Shown: positions 24,301 through 34,693 of the stretch, in pieces | Layout of the letters: every line of letters begins with the position of its first letter | How positions within the stretch are numbered: position 1 is the stretch's first letter | Assembly (NCBI GenBank): GCA_900312665.1 | Contig: ONZQ02000004.1 | Coordinates: forward strand, 1,512,963-1,576,962 | Direction: 5' to 3' | From: Cephalotrichum gorgonifer | Lineage: Eukaryota > Ascomycota > Sordariomycetes > Microascales > Microascaceae | DNA: 64,000 bases | The notes under the pieces: generated by a model | What the model saw: the letters and a program-made list of their open reading frames with translations, nothing else | Database searches by the model: none | What the model was told of the DNA's origin: nothing | Translations under genes and position numbers: made by a program

Positions 24301-27300
24301 CGTGGTCTACCGCATCTAGACTAGCACTGCGGCGAAGTTGCGCGCCGGTAGATAGGGAATCCTCCTCCATAACCGCCTTCGTCTCGGGGTACATATCTAC
24401 GACCGGCTTGGGTAACGGAGGTGGGTCGAATCGGGACGTTGAGGACCGGGTTTTATAACCCTCCGAGGGTTCGCTACTGTCGATGGAGAAGTCCGTCCAG
24501 CTCGAATGCTGGCTCGATCTATTTCCCGACATGAGCATTGAAGGGACGCCAAGCATATGCGGAGGACTAGTAGATTGCTGCATGCTCAGGCCACCATCGA
24601 GAGCGTCGGGGCGAGTTGCGTCAAAAGATTCACATGTCGAGGCTCTATTTGACGATTTATTGTCCTCGGAGTAAACTTCCGGGGAATAGCAGGTTTCGTT
24701 GTTCGCGCGCCCCTCGCTAGCTGCTTCGGCACAAATATCGGTCAAGGCATCGTCGCCGTCGTCCTGGTGAATGTGGTACATTCCGTCGCCGCTACCGATC
24801 TCGGGGCGATATTCCATGTCGTCGTAATTGAACGGCGGGAAGGCACTCTTGCTGCGCTCGGAGCCTACATCGGAGACTGTGTACTGCGACATATCCGATT
24901 CGCGCCGTAGTATCCGCACTCTGGTGTCGTACGCATCCGGAGAACATGAAGCAACCTCGTAATCTTCTTTGAAAGCACCGGGCACTGAGGGATCGTCGCC
25001 TTCACTTCTAGGAGCCTCTGGCGCATTCTCTGGCACCTTCTCCGACAAGATCTCACCAAGATCTAGGCCAATTTCCACCACGAGCTGCTCGGGAGCGTGG
25101 TCATTCTCCCGGCTGGATCTCGTTTCGAAGGAGTGCTGGCGTTCGGATGTCGCTTCGACGACTGAGTATTGGTCCTGATCGTATCTCGGCTCGCCCGTAT
25201 CATCGCTCCTGGTCGATTCGGATACCATGTGGCCTCCATTGACAGCAGCATAGGACGGCTGGGCGTCCAGGTCGGTTTGCGGTTCGATGTCGAACTCGGT
25301 GAAATCTGATCTGGTGGATATTGCGGACTGAGGAGCATTCTCATCTGACGGTAGCGGCGGGGTTGCCTCAGGAAAGCTCCCGGGAATCCCAAGAGTAGGT
25401 GAGTCTAGGCTCACGATAATGGTTCCGTCTGGCGAAAGGGCGGGTTGAGGGTCTCCGGCAGGCGCAGGATCGGAAGGTACCTCGGATTCAGTATGGACTA
25501 GGGGTACATCTAGCTCGGGAGCGTCTATCATGACCGTAGGCTGGTCGGGGGTGGACATCGTCTCGGGTTCTGCTGTGAGCTCGTTTTCCGGTTCGGCCGC
25601 GACGTCTCCAGCTTCAGGCTCGGCGTTCATAGTCTCGGTTTTTGCAGCCCGCTCCCTTGAATCCTGTATTCGTGACTGTCGGATGGATTTCCTGTATGCT
25701 AGCTTGACATGCTCTCTTCGCTGCTCGAAGTCAATGTTGCCAACCGACACCTTCCTCCTGCGGCTGGGTTTCTCATCGCCGTTCGAGGGCGAGTTCCACG
25801 CCACCCTGGACGGCGATTTCGGCGTATGATCCACAGATTTTAGCCTAGAGCTCGCCGTGGTAGCTACCGACACTGGTTGCCTTGGCCTCGAACTGCGGAG
25901 AGGCGGGGAAAGCTTAGGGGGCGGGGTGGATATGAAGGCGTTCAGATGATTATTACCGGTATTGCCAGAAGCTGACCCCGACGTTACGATATTTCGCGGG
26001 GGGGGCTTCCGTCCGGTGGTGGCCCCAGTAGGGGTTTTTGACCGGCGACCTGATGGCGTACTCGCTCTAGACGATCGTCCGTTGGTCCGTGGTCCCCTAG
26101 ACGTAGGAGAGGTCAAGCCCGAAGTTGGGGGACTTGGATCTGCCGCACTACCCCTAAGCCTTCGAGCAGATCCGGGTCGCCTAGACTGTGCGGAGTTTGG
26201 CCGAGAGGCTTGAATCGGGCGCGGTAAGGAGGTCGGACGGTTATTTGGCGACGGAAGGGGGATCGAGACCTCCCGGTCATCATTATACTGAACGGTTGGC
26301 GCGGTTGGCGTGGTCGGCGATGGCGTTGGGATCCCTGTACTTGACTGGTGCTCGAGACGATACCAATCGCTCGGAGAATCTGGGACGGTCGCGCGGGAAT
26401 CTTCGGTTGGAGCGGGGTCTTTGGAATCCGACCCGTAGGTTGTGAACGCGTTCTCTATTCCGTATCCAAGAGCCTGTGTATCGCGCTGGTCGGGAAGTAT
26501 CTCTCCGAAGAGGATAGGTTGGGAAGACTGTGAAGGTACCGAAGGGCGAGGCGGAGAGGACGGGTCTGTCGGTGCGTTCGCGCGAGATGGACGTGTCGTG
26601 GACCTGGAGGCGAGCGAGCTTCCCCCTGCTTCTGTTGCCGCCTTCGGTTTGTTGATTCGGCTGGCAAATGATGCTCCACTCCTCGCTTGCGGGTGGTCGG
26701 CACTTGGCTTCGAGCGTTGGGGCGGTTTCGAGGCGGCAGAGGGACCAGGCCCGGTGGACGGCTGAACTCGGGCACTGGTGCCACCTGAGGACCGTGGGCC
26801 TATGCTTGAGGGTTGACGAGGTCCGGTCGGCGACGCAGTAGTCTTACTTCTCGAGGCATGGGTTGGGCGGTGTATGAGGGACGACCGGGCTGGCGGCCTA
26901 GGAATCATAGACGACGTATCCTGGTCGAACTTCTTCCGGAGGTCTTTCACGCTCGGCTTGCCCCCTGGTTCGGCCCTAGACATGCTCACGGGTGGTCGGT
27001 CATTCTTAATAGGCGCGGAGACGGAGCGTAAACTGGACCGTAGTGGGGTACGGGAGTTGGCGGCGGTCGAAGGCGGTCGAGAGGTGTGATGGGGAGGACT
27101 GAACGAAGACGACGAGTTGCCTCGTGAGGTGGGAGGTGCGGCAGCCATAAACGAGTCGTGTCCGCGGCTGGCTAAGGAGTTCGGGTCCACACCGTAACTC
27201 CGATAGAAATCGTCGGGATCCACAGCATCAACACTCAGACCATTGGTAGCCGTGGCGTTCGCGTTCGCGTCAGCATATGAGTGGGTGTGCGAGGATACCT

Positions 27301-27538
27301 GAGCGGGCTGTGCGGCATCGAAAGAGGTGGATCGAGAATTTATCGCCGACGTGTCGAGATGGGATGAGTGATATTCGGTGTCAGGTCGGTATTGGGGAGG
27401 GTATTCGACATAGAGGTAGGCGTGGGCGTCGGGGTGGTCCTGTTCTTGGTGGTATTGGGGCTGCCGGCGGTGGTGGTAGAGGGGATCATCGGGCGTGCCC
27501 CCCAATCCAAGGTCATCTTCTCTGTTTCCGAGCTCCAT
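21398..27538 (-). CDS. DH-BAR-SH3 Rho-family guanine nucleotide exchange factor (Tuba-like)
   Basis: Three exons read on the minus strand (27538-22829, 22752-21589, 21514-21398) encode 1996 aa; both introns are phase 0 (GTAAGT...TCAG and GTGAGT...ATAG). Residues 1 to about 1200 are long, Ser/Pro/Arg-rich and probably disordered. The Dbl-homology domain covers about 1218-1440, opening RRNVLKELIDTEAVFVRDM with the helix WDLDSLLIKPMQRITKYP typical of RhoGEFs. A BAR-type helical domain follows at about 1450-1715 (VQVRRTVIEPFELVIKAYG, KRRLDFERVEQLKKGGK, LQASWYEMWKDKVKIVL). The C-terminal SH3 (about 1925-1996) is split by the second intron: ILWLAASLFEF... then LWLAKNQDDPQDRVGWIWSK. This order matches animal DNMBP/Tuba and resembles DH-BAR proteins such as fission yeast Gef3. 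It should activate a Rho or Cdc42 GTPase at curved or growing membrane; the GTPase partner is not evident. Confidence 0.93.
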
Positions 27539-28479
27539 TGTGGCCCGAGCATCCGTCAGGCTCGATTGCGGAAGCGGGAACAGGATGGAGATGTCAGGAG
27601 TCGAGCGAACATGCAGGCGGTGGGGGGATGTTTAGGCGTGGATTCATGGATGTGTTGGCATGCGACGTGAGTGGATGGATGCTAGCGAGTGAGGGTTTCG
27701 GAGTCACTAGGCCTGGGCAGCGGCGTTTGGTCAAACTGGGACTCGTTCGTAGCCTATGGATTCGGGGCCTCTGTGGGCGCAACGCCACACCAGCCGGGGA
27801 AATGCACGAATCGAATGGGCGCGCAAGGAGACCGTCGGAAATGGTGGTTGTGCTTGTGAGGAGGGAGGGTGCGGGTGCGGGTGTGATCAGAAGGAGTATG
27901 TACTTCCTAAATGCGACTCTAGCTGATGGGATGGAAAGAGCTTAAGGTAAGCAATCAGGCGAAGAGGAGAAATCGAGTCCACGAAAGCGGAGCAACAGCG
28001 AGGACGCACGGACGACGATCACCAGCATGGGGTGCAGCTACAATGTGGTGGTGGGTGTACAGGTATAATGGAGAACAGACCTCTCGACATTCACATGGGA
28101 AGAAAATTTCAGGCCCTGCTTGCTTGTATGCTGCCCATTCTTCCAGCAACGGGGGTATGAGTATTACGAGGAATCTAGAAATACTAGGGCTTGGGAGCGA
28201 GATCTGGGCTGAAGTGGGCGGGGAGCGGAGAGAGATTCCGGAAACGGCGGAAGTCCCGCCTCTGGAAAGAAGAGGGGGAAAAGCAAGTCCGCCTGCATTG
28301 CCAGCGACTGTCCTGCGAGCTCTTCCTTCCCATCGCTCTTTCCCCCGGTTTTTGAAGATTCGCTCGCCTGGACCCACCCTTTGGAACATAATAATACTCG
28401 TACTGTCGAGTAAGACTAACACTAGCACGACGAGGTGTCACCTTGGAGGCTCTAAGGTTTGGGGTTTGGGGTATGCGTC

Positions 28480-28493
28480 TACAAGTACTTGTA
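28480..28493. repeat. 14-bp palindrome TACAAGTACTTGTA
   Basis: A perfect palindrome, identical to the element at 63047-63060. It belongs to the dispersed short-palindrome set of this window and sits between the GEF and TERT promoters. Confidence 0.8.
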
Positions 28494-29072
28494 TGTGATG
28501 GTAGATAAGTACAAGTACTTGCACTCTTGCTGGTACGCAAGGGCTAATAATAGGTAGGGCGGTGGTATCTACGAGCACGAGCTCGAGAACGAGTACTGTG
28601 CGGGAATCAAAGTCCAGAGTCCAGAGTCTACTCGTACTCATACTCGTAATACTGTCTAATCGGTAGTGCTTGTAATAGACTAAAGACTTGGGCTTGCCAG
28701 TGTTTGAGGCTAGCATGGATAAGGCGCATGATATGGATCGGTACCTGGATTAGCACCACCAACCGCCCCGCTCCACCAAGCCCGAGTGTGGTCCATATCA
28801 AGATGTTGGTGGCCACCTTGCAAGACGGGATGGGAGTGCTAAGTACGAGCATCCCGATAATGCTTTGTGGTGTGTGGTCCCCCAAGGTGGCACTTAATTT
28901 CGAGTACAGAGCGTTGTACGACCAAAAAGACTGCCACAGTGCTGTTCGTCTGCCCGTCGAATTAGAGGAGGACCCACTTTGTGGATAAGAATGCACCGAT
29001 CGAATCCGAGCCAGCGTAAGAGTAGTAACACACTAATGATAGAACCGAGATGTCGGCGGATGGAACATACTG

Positions 29073-29088
29073 CAAGTACGAGTACTTG
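29073..29088. repeat. Inverted repeat CAAGTAC-GA-GTACTTG
   Basis: Two perfect 7-nt arms are separated by 2 nt. The two outer half-sites face each other with TACGAGTA forming the centre, combining both half-site types of the dispersed family. Confidence 0.75.
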
Positions 29089-30355
29089 TACGGACAACTC
29101 ATGATCGGCTATTAGGTGCCAACGGGGGATACACCAGTGAGGCCCGGATCTGCCAAGTACTCATACGAGTACGGGTGATGCGGCCGGTAGGTGGCCCTAA
29201 ATCCCGGCCCGTGGTAGCTATCAACCGGACACTTTGCACCTCCGAGTAATAGAGTCTAAGCAACACTGCATAGCATACTTACTTCCTTGTATGTATGTAC
29301 TCAACTGTCGTGTACTCTCTCGTAGAGGGCGGTGGCTAATACCCGAGGCTAGTCTGCTTCACCTACTCGTACATTGCACGGAGACACTCGAGCAGCCAAG
29401 AAGCCATTAATTAATATCTCGCTCTTACACGTCCCCACCTCACGGTCCCAAAGCCCATGGCCCCGAAATACGAGCGGACGAAGCTCAGGATGTCGCAGCT
29501 CGGGAACCAGCATTGACCTTCCTGTCTCAGACTTCGGCGTCCTCAGCTTAGGTTAAGGGTGCGGTGTACAAGTATTCGTACTACTCGTACACGTAGCCAC
29601 GGTAATGGCTGGCACTTTTGCTTTGCCCTTGACCAAGGGATTTCGATCCCACCCTACCCCATCATCCTGTGGGGCAACTGGGCGCTGGGGCAGGGGGGGG
29701 GGGGGGGGGGTTTTTCGCTGGCAGCCAAATCTCTCGCGCCAAGAAGTCCTGCGTGCGACGTCTTTCCGGATCCGCCACCATGCAAGTTCGTACCTGCCAG
29801 CGGGACTCTCGAGCACAAGCACGAGGTCGGTCGGCGGCCGGGTTGAAGGCGGCTCTGCCCGTCATCGAGTCCTGGGCGAGAATCCTGAATTCAGGGAAGG
29901 CTGGGCGGTGGAGACGTTGCACGACCCTTAGAATCTTCCATCCGAAACCTGGCGGGGCCGAGCGAGCTTTGGCCTCACAGCGAGCACCACTTAATACTTC
30001 ACTTGTATTATTAGTGCGCCGTATCAGTGGAGTGCCAATTGATAGAGGGTAGATAGTGACAGAGGCTGGAGAGGTAAAAGGAGATTACATCAGCAATCAC
30101 TAGCTGCAACATCGGAATATCGGGCCACTTTTGGCATGTGCCACAGCAACGCTTGTTTCCGGACTACCAAATCAACAATTGACGACAAGAACATCGCGAC
30201 GCGACTGCACAGTGGTAAGGCTTCGGACAATTAGCCATGGACACATATTCTTCCGTGCCTTGCGGAGTAGAACTGTATGTCTATGAATAATCGAGCAAGT
30301 GCTGCTATTAGACCCTCCCTTAGGCGCGTCATTCTATGGCTGTAAGCGCGACGCG

Positions 30356-30384
30356 GGTTGTTCTCTGGTTGTTCTCTGGTTGTC
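30356..30384. repeat. Tandem 11-nt repeat upstream of TERT
   Basis: GGTTGTTCTCT is present twice in tandem (30356-30366, 30367-30377) with a third partial copy, about 130 bp upstream of the TERT ATG. A regulatory role is possible but not shown. Confidence 0.7.
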
Positions 30385-30516
30385 GCGACCTGTACTCTGA
30401 GGTCTCAGCGCTGAGCGACCAAACTATGTCCCCGTGACCAACACCTCTCGTTTCTTGCACGCCGCATCTTCTGAGGAGGCTTCCCGGGACACTTTCTAAA
30501 CTGCTGCTTCCCCGTC

Positions 30517-33500
30517 ATGGGAGGTTCAAACGACCGCAAAAGAGACGCCAACTGGACGGCCAAGGGCCAGGCGCCCTCGAAACGGCAGAGATGTGAAGCC
30601 AACAAACACAACAACCAAGCCCGGTCATCTGTGACCCACTCTCTACTCGCCCAGTATTATCCTTCCGTCCTTACCCTTCGGTCTTACGTCCTATCGAAGC
30701 TTCCGAGCACCTCTCGTATCCGGCGGAAGAAGATTGCGCGCATCGGCAAGGACCCGGGCCCGCTTTCAGAGGCAGAGACCCAGGTTTCACACCTGCTGGA
30801 CACTACTCTGGTTGGGGTCCCGGAGAAATCGAAGGACCAGTCCGGTGAGAGGTGGAAGAAATTTGAGTCCTTTTCGCAGAGGAATGATGAGTCCAGTGTT
30901 ACACTGTCCGACGTGTTTGGCAAGGCGACCTTTTCGCAAGCAGAGGTACGACTGGAGAGCACCTAAGAGCACCAGATGGAAGCCTGCCCCAGAGAAGCTA
31001 ACCGGTTTACGATGATGGCCTCAAGATTGTCGATTTCTCCACCTGGCTTCTCTTTTCGCAGGACAACAGCAAATGGGTTAGACCCAACCATCTCCTCTGT
31101 GACGGCTTCCGCAAAACCACGGGACCCGACATACAAAGACAGGATGATTTTCTTGATGGGAGACCTAGTATACCGGGGCTGTTTCCCATCTACCCAAACC
31201 ACCAGGCTCAAGCTCTTAAAAGGGCACCGTGGCCTCAGTTACTAGTCCTCCTCGGCAAGGCGGGCGAGCGTATCATGGTAGATCTGCTGCTAGACTGTGC
31301 CGTCTTTGTTGTCGTGTTCGCTGGTACTGGGAATATGTGGCAGTTGAGTGGTAGGCTTCAGATAGGAAAAGCTCCTGTGATTCTTTCGAAAAGCAACTGA
31401 CACTCCGGCAGGCGTTCCGCTGTCGGACATGGAGCCCCTGAAAATCCCGGCCCCCGTGCATCAGGAGAGCCGTGTCAACGTCGGACACGACACTTCTAGC
31501 GGTAGAATCCAGGCTATCAGGTCCCCAACAGACATCTCCTTCATGAGAAACCGGATTTTATACGCCCGTTCCGCGTTGACTGTGAAGGGGAATATCGAGT
31601 CTGGGCTTCGACACGTCCGTAGGTCATCCTGCCTATCTCCTTTCCTAGGTTTGATCCTTCCCCTTCCCCCCTTTCCCTAGCCTGACGGATTTCCAGACAT
31701 CCTGAACCGTGCTCCCTGCCGTCAGAAGGACGCAGGCGCAAAAGGTCGTCCCCACGGTGATGACTCCATCGAGGAGAATACTCTGCTGGTCATGGCCTAC
31801 ATTTTCCCCCGCCAGTTTGGCCTTCACAACGTGTTTACATCAAGTGTGGACCGAACGAAGACGACCCAGAAGCTTCAGGACTACACACTACGTGAGGATG
31901 AGATCTCCGCTAAGTTCAGCAAGGAAGGAGGGAACGAGGCCAGAGACGACAAGCCCGGTCTATGTATCCGCTTGCCGAAGAGGCTTCGCGGCGAGGCAAT
32001 ACACCTAACCCGGCGCCTCCAGATCCTCCATGCCCGCTGCTCTTACTTTAGTCTTCTTGAACACAACTGCCCCAATCCGCTGAAATCCAACAGTATTGGT
32101 CTACCTAGCAGTCACCCCGGGGAACAAAGGTCTACTCCCCGCGGGCTGAGTCGTTCTCAATCAGCAACTACTTCAAATAAGCGAGGAAGGCGCAGGGTCA
32201 CGAACAACAAGAAACCCCGGCAGACTGCCACCCTGGACCTGACTGGCAAATCCATCATCGATCTAGCTACACCTCTCTCCCAGGTCTCCCGATTCTGCCA
32301 GGCCGTCTTGTCCAAGATTGTACCCAATGAGTTCTGGGGAAATGGGCCCAGCCAAAAACATAACAAGGAGGTTGTGTTGAGAAACGTCGACCGCTTTATT
32401 CGATTGCGACGATTTGAGAACATGTCTCTCCACGATGCCTATCAGGGCATCAAAGTAAGGATATGACGTGCGACGGTGGGCAGGAGGATGTCGTTACTAG
32501 GGTACCAAGGTGACTGACCACGTCTCTAGATCTCTGCGATTGACTGGCTCGCACCCCCGAACCTCAAGGGCGCAAAGATGAGCCAGTCTGACAAGGCGAA
32601 GAGGGCTGAGATATTCTACGAGTTCCTCTACTACGTATTCGACTCACTCCTCATCCCGCTCATACGATGTAACTTCTACGTTACCGACTCCAGCAAATAC
32701 AAGTATCGCCTGTTATACTTCCGCCATGATATCTGGAGGTGCATAGCGGAGCCGGCTACGACTACCCTCAAAGCCAACCTCCTCGAGGAGGTCAAGCTCA
32801 AGGATGCGCTTCTCATCCTAGAATCACGAAAGCTCGGCACGAGCCATCTGCGACTTCTACCGAAGGACTCAACACTGCGGCCGATCATGAATCTTAGGCG
32901 ACGGGCAGTTCTTCGGGGCAACCAGAAGACGCTAGGTCCTAGCATCAACTCCATTCTAGGGCCTGTCTACAGCATGCTTACGCTGGAGAAGGTCAGTGAG
33001 CACCGGCCCAGCACATCGTCATTTTGAGGGGGGCTGCTAACATACAGACAGGACCGTCACCCGGAGTCGCTCGGGTCATCCATGTTCTCTGTCGGAGATC
33101 TCTACAGCAGGTTAAAGGCGTTCCGTTCGAAGGTGTTACCGCTATCGGGAAAGAAGCTATACTTCGCCAAGGTCGACGTCCAGGCTGCCTTTGACACCAT
33201 GCCCCAGGACGCCGTCGTCCGCCTCATGGAGGGCATCCCTTCCGAGGCACAGTATCTCGTCTCGAAGTACGTCGAGGTCAAGCCTGGAGATTCGCTCCAG
33301 AGGAACGCCTCCGACGACGCCATAAAGCGGCCGTCCAAGAGGTGGCAGTCGCTCGCGAGCGCCCCGCGAGACGGGGCCGGCTTCGCCCAGCAGCTCGAGA
33401 AGAGGCTCGCCTTGAACAAGAAGCACACGGTCTTCGTGAACAGCGGCGCGAGGAGGGGCTGGGACACGAGGGGCCTCCACGCCCTTTTGAAGTCCCACGT

Positions 33501-34440
33501 CGAACAGAACCTCATCAAGATCGGCAAGAAGTACTATCGCCAGAAACGCGGCATCCCGCAAGGATCGGTCCTCTCCTCGATGCTCTGCAACTACCTCTAT
33601 GCCGACCTCGAGCACCGCCACCTCTCCTTCCTCGAAGAGGAGGACGCGCTTGGCGGCGGCGAAACGCTGCTTCTCCGCCTCATCGATGACTTCCTCCTCA
33701 TAACAACCAGCAAGCCCAAGGCCGTCCGCTTCGTGGAGGTGATGCATGCGGGTCTCCCAGACTACGGCGTGGTCATCAACCCGTCCAAGTCCCTCGTGAA
33801 CTTCGAAGTCCGTCCAGCGCCCTCCTTGCCGCCCCTCCCGAGCTGCCCCACGGGGCCCTTCCCCTACTGTGGCACGTTGATCGACGTCGCCACCCTCTCC
33901 CTCTCCAAGGATCGTGCCCGTAACGGCCTGCGGGCCCGCGTCACGGACTCGCTGACAGTCGAGACCTCCCGCCGGCCCGGGCAGAACTTCACGCGCAAGA
34001 CCCTCAACGCGTTCCGCCTCCAGTCGCACATGATGTTCTACGACACCTCACACAACTCGGCCCGCATCTCTCTTTCTAACCTTCGCGACTCATTCTCGGA
34101 GACGGCGAGAAAGACGTGCGCGTACATCAGGTGTCTCCCCCCTTCAAAGAGGCCCAGAGAGAGCCTGGTGGCGGGGACGCTGAGAACTCTCATCGACACT
34201 GCGTACAATCTCCTCACGTCTCCTGAGAGGACAGCACGATTCCCGGGGTACCAGTGTGTTGTCTCGAAGGTGCAGGTAGCCGTTATCGCACTTGGGGCCT
34301 TCAGAGAGGTGATGCGCACGAGGGGACCCGAGCATGGTGGCGTGGTCTCCTGGATCGAGGGCGAGATGGCAAGGTTGGAGCTTGAGGGGGGGTTTAGACG
34401 GAGGGTTACAGCCTTGGGAAGGAGGAATGCCGAGGTGTAA
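30517..34440 (+). CDS. TERT: Telomerase reverse transcriptase catalytic subunit
   Basis: Six exons (30517-30945, 31026-31350, 31412-31618, 31697-32454, 32530-32991, 33052-34440) encode 1189 aa, the usual size for filamentous fungi. All junctions are in frame and rebuild conserved text: QAE|IVDFSTWLLF, MWQLSG|VPLSDME, LRHV|HILNR, QGIK|ISAIDWL, LTLEK|DRHPESLGSSMFSVGD. Visible motifs in order are an N-terminal basic segment; QFP-type motif QFGLHNVFT (360-368); motif T around CNFYVTDSSKYKYRLLYFR (620-638); motifs 1/2 LRLLPKDSTLRPIMNLRR (680-697); motif A FAKVDVQAAFD (catalytic D769); motif B' QKRGIPQGSVLSS (891-903); motif C LIDDF (catalytic D939/D940); motif D GVVINPSKSLVNFE; and primer grip E YCGTLID. 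The protein copies the telomerase RNA template onto chromosome ends in the nucleus. All three catalytic Asp residues are present, so the gene looks intact. The telomerase RNA gene was not found in this window. Confidence 0.97.
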
Positions 34441-34693
34441 GTATCCCGGGGTGTACAAATAGGGGGGTTATTTGTCAGGTTTTGCTTTTCATGCGCAAGC
34501 CGTGTATGGCCCAAAGTTAAAGCTAATGCCATGGTGACAACAACCCGAAGGAAGTGAAGAATAATAATATGTATCTCTACCAAAGCATACTTCAAAACGT
34601 GTAAAAACATCACCATCGGGCCTTGCTCTCCTAGAGATTCCAATAACCCAGTTTCCCATCTATTCCTAGTTCCCGTCTAGACGCTCGAGGGTA

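Larger units (their letters stand above)
27539..30516. other. Divergent spacer between the GEF and TERT genes, rich in short palindromes
   Basis: About 3 kb separates the two start codons. No coding frame is convincing. The stretch 28390-29600 is dense in ACTTGTA/ACTCGTA half-sites, including the perfect palindrome TACAAGTACTTGTA at 28480-28493, CAAGTACTTG at 28512-28521 and CAAGTACGAGTACTTG at 29073-29088. A G18 run followed by TTTTT lies at 29693-29710. An 11-nt tandem GGTTGTTCTCT occurs twice plus a partial copy at 30356-30384, just upstream of the TERT start. Confidence 0.65.

Noticed and set aside
33157..34029. 290-codon minus-strand frame
   Set aside because: It lies wholly inside the last TERT exon, antisense to the catalytic motifs, and is a shadow of that coding sequence.
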